Shown here: positions 49,575 to 57,145 of the stretch, in pieces
Layout of the letters: each line of letters begins with the position of its first letter
Position numbering within the stretch: position 1 is the stretch's first letter
Source of the DNA: Lachnoclostridium sp. An169
Lineage (GTDB): Bacteria > Bacillota > Clostridia > Lachnospirales > Lachnospiraceae
Length of the DNA stretch: 64,000 nucleotides
Assembly (NCBI RefSeq): GCF_002160525.1
Contig: NZ_NFKT01000006.1
Location: 105,741 to 169,740, forward strand
Direction: 5' to 3'
Made by a program: the position numbers and the translations under genes
Notes under the pieces: generated by a model
Told to the model about the DNA's origin: nothing
Databases searched by the model: none
What the model saw: the letters and a program-made list of their open reading frames with translations, nothing else

Positions 49575-51050
49575 ATGGTCAACATAATCATACAACTATC
49601 AAAATATATCATTATCATTCTGATGGCAGCGTATACCTTCTCCTGTTTCTCAATCTTCACGAGAAGTTATGAGGACGAGGAGAAGCGTGTGTTGGTACGT
49701 CAGGACGTGCTGATTTTTCTGCTGCAGTTCGTGGCGTTCGGGGCGATGTACCTGGCAGCTGATGACATCCGCATCCTGTTTATTTATGCGGCACTGGCTG
49801 TAGTGCTTCTGGCTGTGATTCTGCTCTATAATCTGATCTACCCCAATGTATCCAGGCTGGTTGTCAATAACATGTGCATGCTGATGACTGCGGGGATGAT
49901 CATGATTACACGGCTCTCCTACGACAATACTACGCCTTACGGCAGCGCGCTCCGGCAGCTTGTGTTTATCATACTGGGGGCGGCATTCGGTCTGGTTGTG
50001 CCGGTGCTGATCCGGAAACTGAAATTCCTGGATCAGTGGACATACGTGTATGCGGCGGTGGGAGGCGCGGCACTGCTTGCTGTTGCGCTCTTTGCCGGAA
50101 GGTCAGGCGGGGCAAAACTGAGCTTTGACCTGAAGATTTTCAGTGTCCAGCCGTCTGAGTTTGTGAAGATTCTGTTCGTCTTTTTTGTGGCGGCAAGCCT
50201 GAAGAAATCCACAGAGTTCAAAAATGTGGTTGTGACTACTGCCATTGCGGCAGCCCATGTGCTGATTCTTGTTATTTCCACGGATCTGGGCGCGGCGCTG
50301 ATTTTCTTTATTGTATATCTGGTCATGCTCTATGTGGCGACCCGGCAGCCTCTTTATGCGGTGGCAGGGATCGGAGCAGGGTGCGCGGCGGCAGTGATCG
50401 GATACCACCTCTTTTCCCATATTGCCGTCCGGGTGGCAGCCTGGCAGGATCCCTTTGCGGCTTACAATGAAGGGGGATATCAGATCGCCCAGTCACTGTT
50501 TGCCATAGGAAGCGGAAGCTGGTTCGGCACCGGTCTTTTTAAAGGACAGCCGGATTCGATCCCCGTGGCGGAGACTGATCTGATCTTTTCGGCGATTACG
50601 GAAGAGATGGGAGTAATCTATTCGCTGTGCCTGATCCTGGTATGTGTCAGCTGTTATGTCATGTTCCTGAACATTGCCATGGAGCTGAGAAACCAGTTCT
50701 ACAGACTGGTTGCCCTGGGGCTTGGCACCTGTTATATTTTCCAGGTATTCCTTCAGATCGGCGGAGTGACAAAGTTTATTCCGCTTACCGGACTGACGCT
50801 TCCGCTTGTGAGCTACGGAGGGAGCTCCATGCTCAGCACAATGATCATGTTCGGCATTATTCAGGGCCTGTATATTCTGAGAGAGGATGAAGAGGAGCAG
50901 CGGGAAAGAAAACGAGAAAGGGAGTTGAAAGATGAACCGGGAAGAACGTCCAGGCAGAATACAGCAAAACAGAAACCGAGATTCGAGGAAGTCCCAAAAC
51001 AGAGGACGCGGCAGAAGCAGAGAGCACGTTCGAAACAAAGAGTTCGCTAG
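49575..51050 (+). CDS. SEDS family peptidoglycan glycosyltransferase (FtsW/RodA)
   Basis: Polymerises lipid II into glycan strands. 491 residues, about ten to twelve helices in the first 440, with SEDS-type motifs FSVQPSEFVKI, STDLGAALIFFIVYL (with the catalytic-loop Asp), SGSWFGTGLFKGQ-like loop, and PLTGLTLPLVSYGGSSML near the end. An N-terminal 90-residue extra membrane region is seen in the Clostridial form. The cytoplasmic tail from about 440 is basic and low-complexity (RKRERELKDE, RTRQKQRARSKQRVR). That tail is coded in the 119 nt that overlap the following PBP gene, an unusually long overlap. Confidence 0.93.
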   Translation: MVNIIIQLSKYIIIILMAAYTFSCFSIFTRSYEDEEKRVLVRQDVLIFLLQFVAFGAMYLAADDIRILFIYAALAVVLLAVILLYNLIYPNVSRLVVNNMCMLMTAGMIMITRLSYDNTTPYGSALRQLVFIILGAAFGLVVPVLIRKLKFLDQWTYVYAAVGGAALLAVALFAGRSGGAKLSFDLKIFSVQPSEFVKILFVFFVAASLKKSTEFKNVVVTTAIAAAHVLILVISTDLGAALIFFIVYLVMLYVATRQPLYAVAGIGAGCAAAVIGYHLFSHIAVRVAAWQDPFAAYNEGGYQIAQSLFAIGSGSWFGTGLFKGQPDSIPVAETDLIFSAITEEMGVIYSLCLILVCVSCYVMFLNIAMELRNQFYRLVALGLGTCYIFQVFLQIGGVTKFIPLTGLTLPLVSYGGSSMLSTMIMFGIIQGLYILREDEEEQRERKRERELKDEPGRTSRQNTAKQKPRFEEVPKQRTRQKQRARSKQRVR

Positions 51051-52437
51051 GGTTACGTATTTCTTTGTGGTCCTGTTCATTGCCCTCATGGCATACATTG
51101 TATATTTCACTGTGGTGCGGGCGCGGACTGTCGTGAACAGCCCCTATAACCAGCGCCAGGAGGCATTTGCCGAGACCGTGATACGGGGCAGGATCACGGA
51201 CCGGAATGGCAATGTCCTTGCAGAGACCGATGTGGCAGAAGATGGAACAGAGACGAGAAATTATCCCTACGGAGATGTGTTCGCCCATGTAATCGGCTAC
51301 AGCGATCCGGATTACGGGAACACGGGACTTGAGTCGGTTGAAAATTTTGAACTGCTTACTTCCAATGCTTTCTTTGTGGAGAAGATCCAGAATGAGTTCA
51401 GCGGTGAAAAGAATATGGGAGATACCGTGGTGACTACCCTGGATGCGGATCTGCAGCAGGCGGCTTATGATGCGCTCGGCAGTTACAAGGGAGCTGTTGT
51501 GGTTATGGAGGCAAGTACCGGACGGATCCTCACGATGGTGTCAAAGCCTGCATATAATCCAAATACTATCGCGGCAGACTGGAGCACACTGAATTCGGAC
51601 AGCGACAACAGTCCGCTGTTAAACCGGGCCACCCAGGGCTCCTACGCTCCGGGATCCACCTTTAAGATCGTCACCACGCTGGCGTTCATGAGACAGAACA
51701 GCGGATATGCGGACTACACCTACGACTGTACCGGAGCGATTACCCGGGATAATGTGACGATCCACTGCGTCAACAACTCTGTCCACGGACATGAGGACCT
51801 GAGAAGTTCGGTGGCAAATTCCTGCAACTCATCCTTTGCAAATATCGGTCTGTCTCTGGATATCGGTAAATACCGGGAAACGGCGGAGGATCTTCTCTTT
51901 AACAGTGCGCTTCCGAGCGTGCTCAACTATTCCCGGAGTTCTTTTGCTCTGAATGAGGATTCGGATACTGCGGAGATCATGATGACAGCCATGGGGCAGG
52001 GGAAAACAATGGCAAGCCCGTATCACATGGCGCTCATCACCCAGGCAATCGCGAACGGAGGAACTCTGATGGAACCCTACCTTGTGGACAGTGTGACGAA
52101 CTATGCGGGAACACAGATCCGCAGAAATGTGCCGAAAAGCTATGCACGGCTTATGACTTCCGCTGAGGCGGCGCAGCTGAAGGAGTATATGACTGCAGTG
52201 GTAGAGGAGGGAACAGCCTCTGTGCTCAGCGGCAGATCCTACACGGCGGCAGGCAAAACCGGAACGGCAGAATACAGCCAGTCGGACAGCAGCCGGACGC
52301 ATTCCTGGTTTATGGGATTTACCAATGTGGATAATCCGGACCTGGTGATCTGTGTGATCACGGAGGGATCTGACGGCAGCGCCGGCGGGAAGGCTGTGTC
52401 GATTGCAGGAGAGATCCTGGATTCCTATTATAATTAA
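50932..52437 (+). CDS. Class B penicillin-binding protein (PbpA-like transpeptidase)
   Basis: Peptidoglycan DD-transpeptidase of 501 residues, partner of the preceding SEDS protein. A basic cytoplasmic N-tail (1-40), one membrane helix (VTYFFVVLFIALMAYIVYF) and a short non-catalytic domain (GRITDRNGNVLAET) precede the transpeptidase domain: PGSTFK (nucleophile Ser), SCNSS as SxN, and AGKTGTAE. It lacks the PASTA domains and the long pedestal of FtsI/PBP2 and resembles PbpA of actinobacteria in length. The start at 50932 follows GGGAGTTGAAAG and lies 119 nt inside the upstream gene. Confidence 0.93.
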   Translation: MNREERPGRIQQNRNRDSRKSQNRGRGRSREHVRNKEFARVTYFFVVLFIALMAYIVYFTVVRARTVVNSPYNQRQEAFAETVIRGRITDRNGNVLAETDVAEDGTETRNYPYGDVFAHVIGYSDPDYGNTGLESVENFELLTSNAFFVEKIQNEFSGEKNMGDTVVTTLDADLQQAAYDALGSYKGAVVVMEASTGRILTMVSKPAYNPNTIAADWSTLNSDSDNSPLLNRATQGSYAPGSTFKIVTTLAFMRQNSGYADYTYDCTGAITRDNVTIHCVNNSVHGHEDLRSSVANSCNSSFANIGLSLDIGKYRETAEDLLFNSALPSVLNYSRSSFALNEDSDTAEIMMTAMGQGKTMASPYHMALITQAIANGGTLMEPYLVDSVTNYAGTQIRRNVPKSYARLMTSAEAAQLKEYMTAVVEEGTASVLSGRSYTAAGKTGTAEYSQSDSSRTHSWFMGFTNVDNPDLVICVITEGSDGSAGGKAVSIAGEILDSYYN

Positions 52438-52454
52438 ACCGGGAGACGAGAGGC

Positions 52455-52799
52455 ATGCAGGTTAGATTCTACTGTGATTTTACAGTCAGTGACATCTGGC
52501 AGAATAAAAAACAGAAAATAATGGGAAAACTGAAAAGAAAACGGCTTTTGCCCCAGGCTTTCATCGTTGCCCTTTCCCAGGGAGAACAGAATCATCTTGA
52601 AATTTTTTCCGGCGTTCTCCTGCGTCAGCATGTGTATGACCACGCGGAGCTTTTCGTGGTGGCGGTGACGGAAGGCTACATGGAAGCTCTGTCTTTCGTG
52701 GAGCAGCTGACAGATCAGGTGTTCCAAAAGACGGGCGGGGCAGATATCCGCGGATATATCCTGGCGCGCCAGGAGGAGTATGAAAGAACAGGACGGTAG
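52455..52799 (+). CDS. Hypothetical protein, 114 residues
   Basis: Not recognised. No signal peptide or membrane helix. It is basic at residues 20-30 (NKKQKIMGKLKRKRL) and otherwise alternates short helices and strands (AFIVALSQGEQNHLEIF, LFVVAVTEGYMEALSFVEQL). The start follows GAGACGAGAGGC. It lies 17 bp after the PBP gene and 6 bp before the DUF2953 gene, so it belongs to this operon. The gene is conserved enough in codon pattern to be real; a cytoplasmic accessory role in envelope growth or sporulation is a guess. Confidence 0.6.
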   Translation: MQVRFYCDFTVSDIWQNKKQKIMGKLKRKRLLPQAFIVALSQGEQNHLEIFSGVLLRQHVYDHAELFVVAVTEGYMEALSFVEQLTDQVFQKTGGADIRGYILARQEEYERTGR

Positions 52800-52805
52800 A
52801 AGAGT

Positions 52806-53831
52806 ATGCTGCTACATATCTTATTGTTGATCTTGAAAGTACTTGGGATCGCCATACTTGTGGTGATCGGCCTTGTTCTGCTTGGTCTCGTTGTGCTTGT
52901 CCTGACGCCTCTGAGATATCAGATCCGTGCTTCCGCACACGGAAGCTTTTCAAGTGTAAAGGCGGACGGAAGAATTTCCTGGTTTTTCCACCTGATATCC
53001 GGGGAATTTTCTTATGCGGACGGCACATTGCGCTGGAAAATGCGCGCCGCGTGGAAGCGGTTTTCAGACGGGGACGATGGCGCGCCGGAAAGCCCCCATG
53101 GGGCCGGGAAGAAGCCTCCGAAGGCGGAGAGCTCCCGTGCGGCAGGAGGAAGGCCTCCGAAGACAGAGAGCTCCCGTGCGGCAGGAGGAAGGTCTCCGAA
53201 GACAGAGAGCCCCCATGGGGCCGGGAAGAAGCCTCCGGAGGCGGAGAGCCCCCATGGGGCAGGAGAGAAGTCTCCGAAGCCGGAGAAGCCTGCTGCAGCC
53301 GGGATACAGGCTCCGGAAGCCCGGAGAGAGCCCGCAAAGCAGCAGTCATCACAGAAAACAGAGGAAAAATCGTTCTATGAAAAATGGACAGAGAAGATCC
53401 GAAAGAAGATTGAAAAGATAAAATATACATTTCGCCAGTTCTGTGGTAAGATAAAAGCGTTGATGAGAAGGAAAGAACGGCTGCAGAAGTTTATTGAGAA
53501 CGAAGTTCACAGGAAAGCGTTTTCCCGTGCGGTCCGGGAGGCGAAACGGTTTCTGGGATTCCTGAGACCGGAGAAGCTGGAAGCAGAGATCGTATTCGGT
53601 CTGGAAGATCCGGCTGAGACAGGATATATTCTGGCACTCATCAGTATGATTTACCCCTTGATCGGGGAATATACCGTTATCAGACCGGATTTTGACAACC
53701 AGGTTCTGAAGGGAAAACTGGAAGCGGCGGGAAAGATCCGCCTGCTCTACGGACTTGTTCCCGCATGGAATCTTGTCTGGGATAAAAATGTGCGGATCAC
53801 TTTCCGCCATATAAAGAAATTCAGGTTTTAG
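52806..53831 (+). CDS. DUF2953 (YtfI-like) protein with a repeat-coded linker
   Basis: A 341-residue protein with an N-terminal membrane helix (VLGIAILVVIGLVLLGLVVLVL) and an extracytoplasmic DUF2953 domain split in two by a low-complexity linker. Residues 20-90 hold the first part, 96-173 are six 13-residue repeats (SPHGAGKKPPKAE, SSRAAGGRPPKTE and so on), and 200-341 are the second part (EAEIVFGLEDPAETGYILAL; IRPDFDNQVLKGKL). In Bacillus the homologue YtfI is coded next to YtfJ, as here, where gerW follows 30 bp later. Its function is unknown but linked to sporulation through this pairing. Confidence 0.82.
   Translation: MLLHILLLILKVLGIAILVVIGLVLLGLVVLVLTPLRYQIRASAHGSFSSVKADGRISWFFHLISGEFSYADGTLRWKMRAAWKRFSDGDDGAPESPHGAGKKPPKAESSRAAGGRPPKTESSRAAGGRSPKTESPHGAGKKPPEAESPHGAGEKSPKPEKPAAAGIQAPEARREPAKQQSSQKTEEKSFYEKWTEKIRKKIEKIKYTFRQFCGKIKALMRRKERLQKFIENEVHRKAFSRAVREAKRFLGFLRPEKLEAEIVFGLEDPAETGYILALISMIYPLIGEYTVIRPDFDNQVLKGKLEAAGKIRLLYGLVPAWNLVWDKNVRITFRHIKKFRF
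53091..53324. repeat. 39-bp coding minisatellite, six units
   Basis: Units start at 53091, 53130, 53169, 53208, 53247 and 53286; the sixth is degenerate. Two sequence types alternate: one begins AGCCCCCATGGGG and codes SPHGAG, the other begins AGCTCCCGTGCGG and codes SSRAAG. All end in a CCGAAG-type Pro-Lys-x-Glu part. The unit is a multiple of three, so copy number can change without a frameshift. Confidence 0.88.
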
Positions 53832-53861
53832 ACAGACCGGTCAGTAAGAGGAGGATAAAAG

Positions 53862-54278
53862 ATGTCTGAAGAAAAGAATATTTTTAAGGCTACAGTGGAG
53901 TCGCTGTTCAAGGGAATGGACGGAATTGTATCATCGAAAACCGTGGTGGGAGATGCGATACACATCAATGGAACAATTATTCTCCCTCTTGTAGACGTTT
54001 CATTTGGAATGGGTGCCGGCTCTTTTACTGCGGACAAGAAGGAAAAAGGAATGGGCGGAATCGGCGGGCGGATGTCCCCGAGCGCGGTAATTGTGATTCA
54101 GGACGGAAGGACGAAGCTTGTCAATATCCGGAACCAGGATACCGTCACAAAGATTCTTGACATGCTCCCGGATCTGGTGGACCGGTTTACAGAGAAGAAA
54201 GAAGAGCGGATGACGGAGCGGGATGTGATGGATATCCTCGATGCCGACGAGAAAGATTCTTCGAAACAGACGGAATAA
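53862..54278 (+). CDS. GerW (YtfJ) family sporulation protein
   Basis: A 138-residue protein of the GerW/YtfJ family, whose Bacillus member is needed for normal spore germination. SLFKGMDGIVSSKTVVGDAI, ILPLVDVSFGMGAGSF and AVIVIQDGRTKLVNI are the conserved blocks; a Gly-rich loop (EKGMGGIGGRMSP) separates the strands. The C-terminal 30 residues are charged. RBS AGAGGAGGATAAAAG. It follows the YtfI-like gene directly, as in Bacillus. Confidence 0.92.
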   Translation: MSEEKNIFKATVESLFKGMDGIVSSKTVVGDAIHINGTIILPLVDVSFGMGAGSFTADKKEKGMGGIGGRMSPSAVIVIQDGRTKLVNIRNQDTVTKILDMLPDLVDRFTEKKEERMTERDVMDILDADEKDSSKQTE

Positions 54279-54341
54279 TCTGCGGGAAAACGGAATAGAA
54301 TATAACAGAATAAAAAAGGAAAAATCAGGGGAGCGGCGGAT

Positions 54342-54479
54342 ATGAAAAAAGTCTGTGGATTTGCACTGTTCTGGATCGCAGTCGGTATGTTTGTCATGAT
54401 GCTGCTCCCGAATCTCATATGGGGCGTGATCCTTACGATTCTCTGCCTTATTTTCGGGTACCGCCTGTTCTGCTGCTGA
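54342..54479 (+). CDS. Small membrane protein, 45 residues
   Basis: A short gene with start ATG at 54342 after GGGGAGCGGCGGAT and stop TGA at 54477. The product is almost wholly hydrophobic, a positive start (MKKVC) then two likely helices (ALFWIAVGMFVMMLLP and LIWGVILTILCLIFGY) ending FCC. It follows gerW by 63 bp. I do not recognise it beyond a general resemblance to short membrane proteins of Clostridia. A terminator follows. Confidence 0.6.
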   Translation: MKKVCGFALFWIAVGMFVMMLLPNLIWGVILTILCLIFGYRLFCC

Positions 54480-54521
54480 AATTTAAGAGAAATGGCTGCC
54501 TGAAACTGAAAAAGGAAAATA

Positions 54522-54570
54522 AAAAAACTGCCGGCCGGCTGAAAATATCAGCTTTCTCCGACAGTTTTTT
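54522..54570. terminator. Bidirectional terminator between converging transcripts
   Basis: AAAAAACTG (54522-54530) pairs with CAGTTTTTT (54562-54570); inside, GCTGA-aaata-TCAGC (54538-54552) forms a second hairpin. A or T runs lie on both sides, so it can serve the plus-strand gerW transcript and the minus-strand rpmB transcript. Confidence 0.78.
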
Positions 54571-54601
54571 CCGTGTCATTTTCTCTGTGTTTCCCGGAAG
54601 A

Positions 54602-54787
54602 TTAAGCGCGCTCTACACGTCCTGATCTTAAGCAGGATGTACAAACGTACATTTTCTTAGAGCCGCCTTCTGTCTTAACTCTGACAGACTTCACATTTGA
54701 TTTCCACATCTTAGGTGTTCTTCTATGAGAGTGACTTACATTGTTACCAAAATGAGCACCCTTTTCACAAATAGCACATTTAGCCAT
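54602..54787 (-). CDS. rpmB: 50S ribosomal protein L28
   Basis: A 61-residue ribosomal protein. The zinc-binding form is present, with CAIC at 4-7 and CTSC near 50-53. GNNVSHSHRRTPKMWKSN is the conserved core. Start ATG at 54785-54787 follows AGGAGGTGCAGTC. It is monocistronic between its own promoter and the shared terminator. Confidence 0.97.
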   Translation of the reverse strand: MAKCAICEKGAHFGNNVSHSHRRTPKMWKSNVKSVRVKTEGGSKKMYVCTSCLRSGRVERA

Positions 54788-54838
54788 GACTGCACCTCCT
54801 AACAATCTGAACTGGTCATATAGACTCATAACAATGCT

Positions 54839-54868
54839 ATTCTAGCAGAAAGAGATTTCTATTGCAAG
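54839..54868 (-). promoter_or_regulatory. Probable sigma-A promoter for rpmB
   Basis: On the minus strand TTGCAA (54868-54863) and TAGAAT (54844-54839) with an 18-bp spacer, about 50 bp before the rpmB start. Confidence 0.62.
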
Positions 54869-54895
54869 TATTTTTTAAAAAAATCGAATCTATAT

Positions 54896-54923
54896 TGTAA
54901 AATAAATAAAGAGATAGTATAAT
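54896..54923 (+). promoter_or_regulatory. Probable sigma-A promoter for the asp23-fakA operon
   Basis: TTGTAA (54896-54901) and TATAAT (54918-54923), 16-bp spacer, 48 bp before the Asp23 start. Confidence 0.62.
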
Positions 54924-54971
54924 AATCATGTTATTTGTGGCAAAAATCCAATAGAGAACTGGAGGTAATAT

Positions 54972-55334
54972 ATGATGAAGGGAAGTATGAGCACGGATCT
55001 TGGAATCATTACGGTTAATCCTGAAGTAATTGCCAAATATGCGGGATCGGTTGCGGTGGAGTGTTTCGGAATCGTGGGAATGGCCGCAGTGAATATGAAG
55101 GACGGACTGGTGCGGCTCTTAAAGCGGGACAGCCTCACCCACGGAATTCAGGTTGAGATTTCGGATGACAATGCCCTTACCTTGAACTTTCATGTCATCG
55201 TAGCGTATGGAGTGAATATTCTTTCTGTTTCTGACAACCTTATGAGTAATGTGAAATATAAGGTGGAAGAGTTTACCGGAATGAAGGTAGAAAAAATAAA
55301 CATCTTCGTAGAAGGTGTGAGAGTGATTGATTAA
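54972..55334 (+). CDS. Asp23/Gls24 family protein
   Basis: A 120-residue protein of the Asp23 family (YloU-like). It starts DLGIITVNPEVIAKYAGSVA, then ECFGIVGMAAVN and VIVAYGVNILSV, and finishes with VEKINIFVEGVRV, the usual order. YloU-type genes sit next to the DhaL-kinase gene in most Firmicutes, as here (13 bp apart). Asp23 proteins are associated with the membrane surface and envelope stress; the link to fatty-acid phosphorylation is by genome context. Confidence 0.92.
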   Translation: MMKGSMSTDLGIITVNPEVIAKYAGSVAVECFGIVGMAAVNMKDGLVRLLKRDSLTHGIQVEISDDNALTLNFHVIVAYGVNILSVSDNLMSNVKYKVEEFTGMKVEKINIFVEGVRVID

Positions 55335-55347
55335 GGAGGACCCTGAC

Positions 55348-57027
55348 GTGGCTGTGAAAACGATAAATACGGAGATGCTCCGAAAGATGTTCCTTGCCGG
55401 GGCAGCAAATCTGGAAGCAAAAAAAGAGTTCATTAATGAATTGAATGTTTTTCCGGTACCGGATGGAGATACAGGTACGAATATGACGCTGACGATCATG
55501 TCGGCAGCAAAAGAGGTGAATGCTCTTGAGCATCCGGATATGGTTTCCATCGCGAAGGCTATCTCTTCCGGATCGCTGAGAGGGGCAAGAGGAAACTCGG
55601 GTGTCATTCTCTCCCAGCTTCTCCGCGGATTTACAAAAGAGATACGGGAATATGAGGAGATCGATGCCGGGATTCTGGCAAAAGCCTGCGAGCGTGCGAC
55701 TGCGACGGCGTACAAGGCTGTCATGAAACCGAAGGAAGGAACGATCCTGACCGTAGCCAAGGGAATTGCCCAGAGAGCGGAAGAGCTTGCGGAGACGACG
55801 GAGGATCTTGAGGAGTTTATCCCGGAAGTGATCCGTCATGCGGAGGAAGTGCTGCAGCAGACTCCGGAGCTTCTGCCGGTGTTAAAAGAGGCTGGGGTTG
55901 TGGACTCCGGCGGACAGGGACTTGTAGAGATCCTGCACGGGGCATACGATGCATTTCTCGGCAAAGAGATTGATTACACGGCAGTAGAGTCTGCAGCCGG
56001 CACCCGGATGGTCAAGCCGGACCAGCAGGCGGAGACAGATATCAAGTTCGGCTACTGTACCGAGTTTATCATTATGACGGAGAAAGCGTTTGCAGAGAAG
56101 GACGAGACGGAGCTGAAAGCCTATCTGGAGTCCATCGGCGATTCCATTGTATGCGTGGCGGATGATGATGTCGTGAAGATCCATGTCCACACAAACGATC
56201 CGGGTCTGGCGATCCAGAAAGCCCTCACATACGGGCAACTCTCCAGAATCAAGATTGACAACATGCGCGAGGAACATCAGGAGAAGCTGATCCGGGATGC
56301 GGAGAAAGTGGCGGCGGAGCAGGCTGCAAAGGCGAAAGCTTCCGCGCAGGAGAAGAAGGAGCCGCGCAAGGCAACCGGGTTTATCGCGGTATCTATCGGA
56401 GACGGCATGAATGAGATCTTCCGGGAACTGGGCGTGGACTATATTATCGAAGGCGGTCAGACCATGAATCCGAGTACCGATGATATGCTGACAGCGATAG
56501 ACCATGTGAATGCAGACCACATTTTCATCCTGCCGAATAATAAGAATATTATTCTGGCTGCCAACCAGGCGCAGTCCCTCACCAAGGATAAGGATATCCT
56601 GGTTGTGCCGACAAAGACGGTTCCCCAGGGGATTACTGCGGTGATCAGCTTTATGCCGGAGGCGGATGTGGATACCAATTTTGACGCCATGAAAGAGGCG
56701 ATCGGCAATGTGAAGACCGGCCAGGTTACCTATGCGGTGAGAGATACGCATATTGATGACAAGGAGATCCATGAGGGCGATATCATGGGAATCGGGGATG
56801 CAGGAATCCTCTCGGTGAGCCAGTCGGTTGATGAAGCGGTCAAAGAGATGCTCGCCCAGCTTGTGGACGAGGATTCCGAGCTTATCAGCCTGTATTACGG
56901 ACAGGATGTGCTGGATGAGGATGCAGAGAAGCTGGCAGGAGAGATCGGCAGCATTTATCCGGATGTAGATGTGGATATTCACTCCGGCGGACAGCCGATT
57001 TACTACTATGTGCTTTCTGTAGAGTAG
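55348..57027 (+). CDS. fakA: Fatty acid kinase subunit FakA (DhaL/DAK2 domain)
   Basis: ATP-binding kinase subunit that phosphorylates fatty acids held by a FakB partner. 559 residues. The DhaL nucleotide domain is at 8-200, with PDGDTGTNM (Asp39 and Asp41 for Mg-ATP), SSGSLRGARGNSGVILSQ and DSGGQGLV. A middle domain (FGYCTEFIIMTEK) and a C-terminal DegV-like domain (FIAVSIGDGMNEIFRELG, NVKTGQVTYAVRD) follow. The start is GTG at 55348 after AAGGAGGACCCTGAC. No fakB gene is in the window. Confidence 0.94.
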   Translation: MAVKTINTEMLRKMFLAGAANLEAKKEFINELNVFPVPDGDTGTNMTLTIMSAAKEVNALEHPDMVSIAKAISSGSLRGARGNSGVILSQLLRGFTKEIREYEEIDAGILAKACERATATAYKAVMKPKEGTILTVAKGIAQRAEELAETTEDLEEFIPEVIRHAEEVLQQTPELLPVLKEAGVVDSGGQGLVEILHGAYDAFLGKEIDYTAVESAAGTRMVKPDQQAETDIKFGYCTEFIIMTEKAFAEKDETELKAYLESIGDSIVCVADDDVVKIHVHTNDPGLAIQKALTYGQLSRIKIDNMREEHQEKLIRDAEKVAAEQAAKAKASAQEKKEPRKATGFIAVSIGDGMNEIFRELGVDYIIEGGQTMNPSTDDMLTAIDHVNADHIFILPNNKNIILAANQAQSLTKDKDILVVPTKTVPQGITAVISFMPEADVDTNFDAMKEAIGNVKTGQVTYAVRDTHIDDKEIHEGDIMGIGDAGILSVSQSVDEAVKEMLAQLVDEDSELISLYYGQDVLDEDAEKLAGEIGSIYPDVDVDIHSGGQPIYYYVLSVE

Positions 57028-57145
57028 GAGATTTGTCTGCCGGGCAGAGAATTCGACAGAATAGAACAGTTAAAAAAGCGGGACGCTTTTCCGACAGGAG
57101 GAGGGTCCTGATTTTTTCAGAAGAAATCCGGAAAGAGGAGACGGT

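Noticed and set aside
53091..53324. A CRISPR array at the regular 39-bp repeats
   Set aside because: There are no unique spacers between units, the repeats are coding and contiguous, and no cas gene is nearby.
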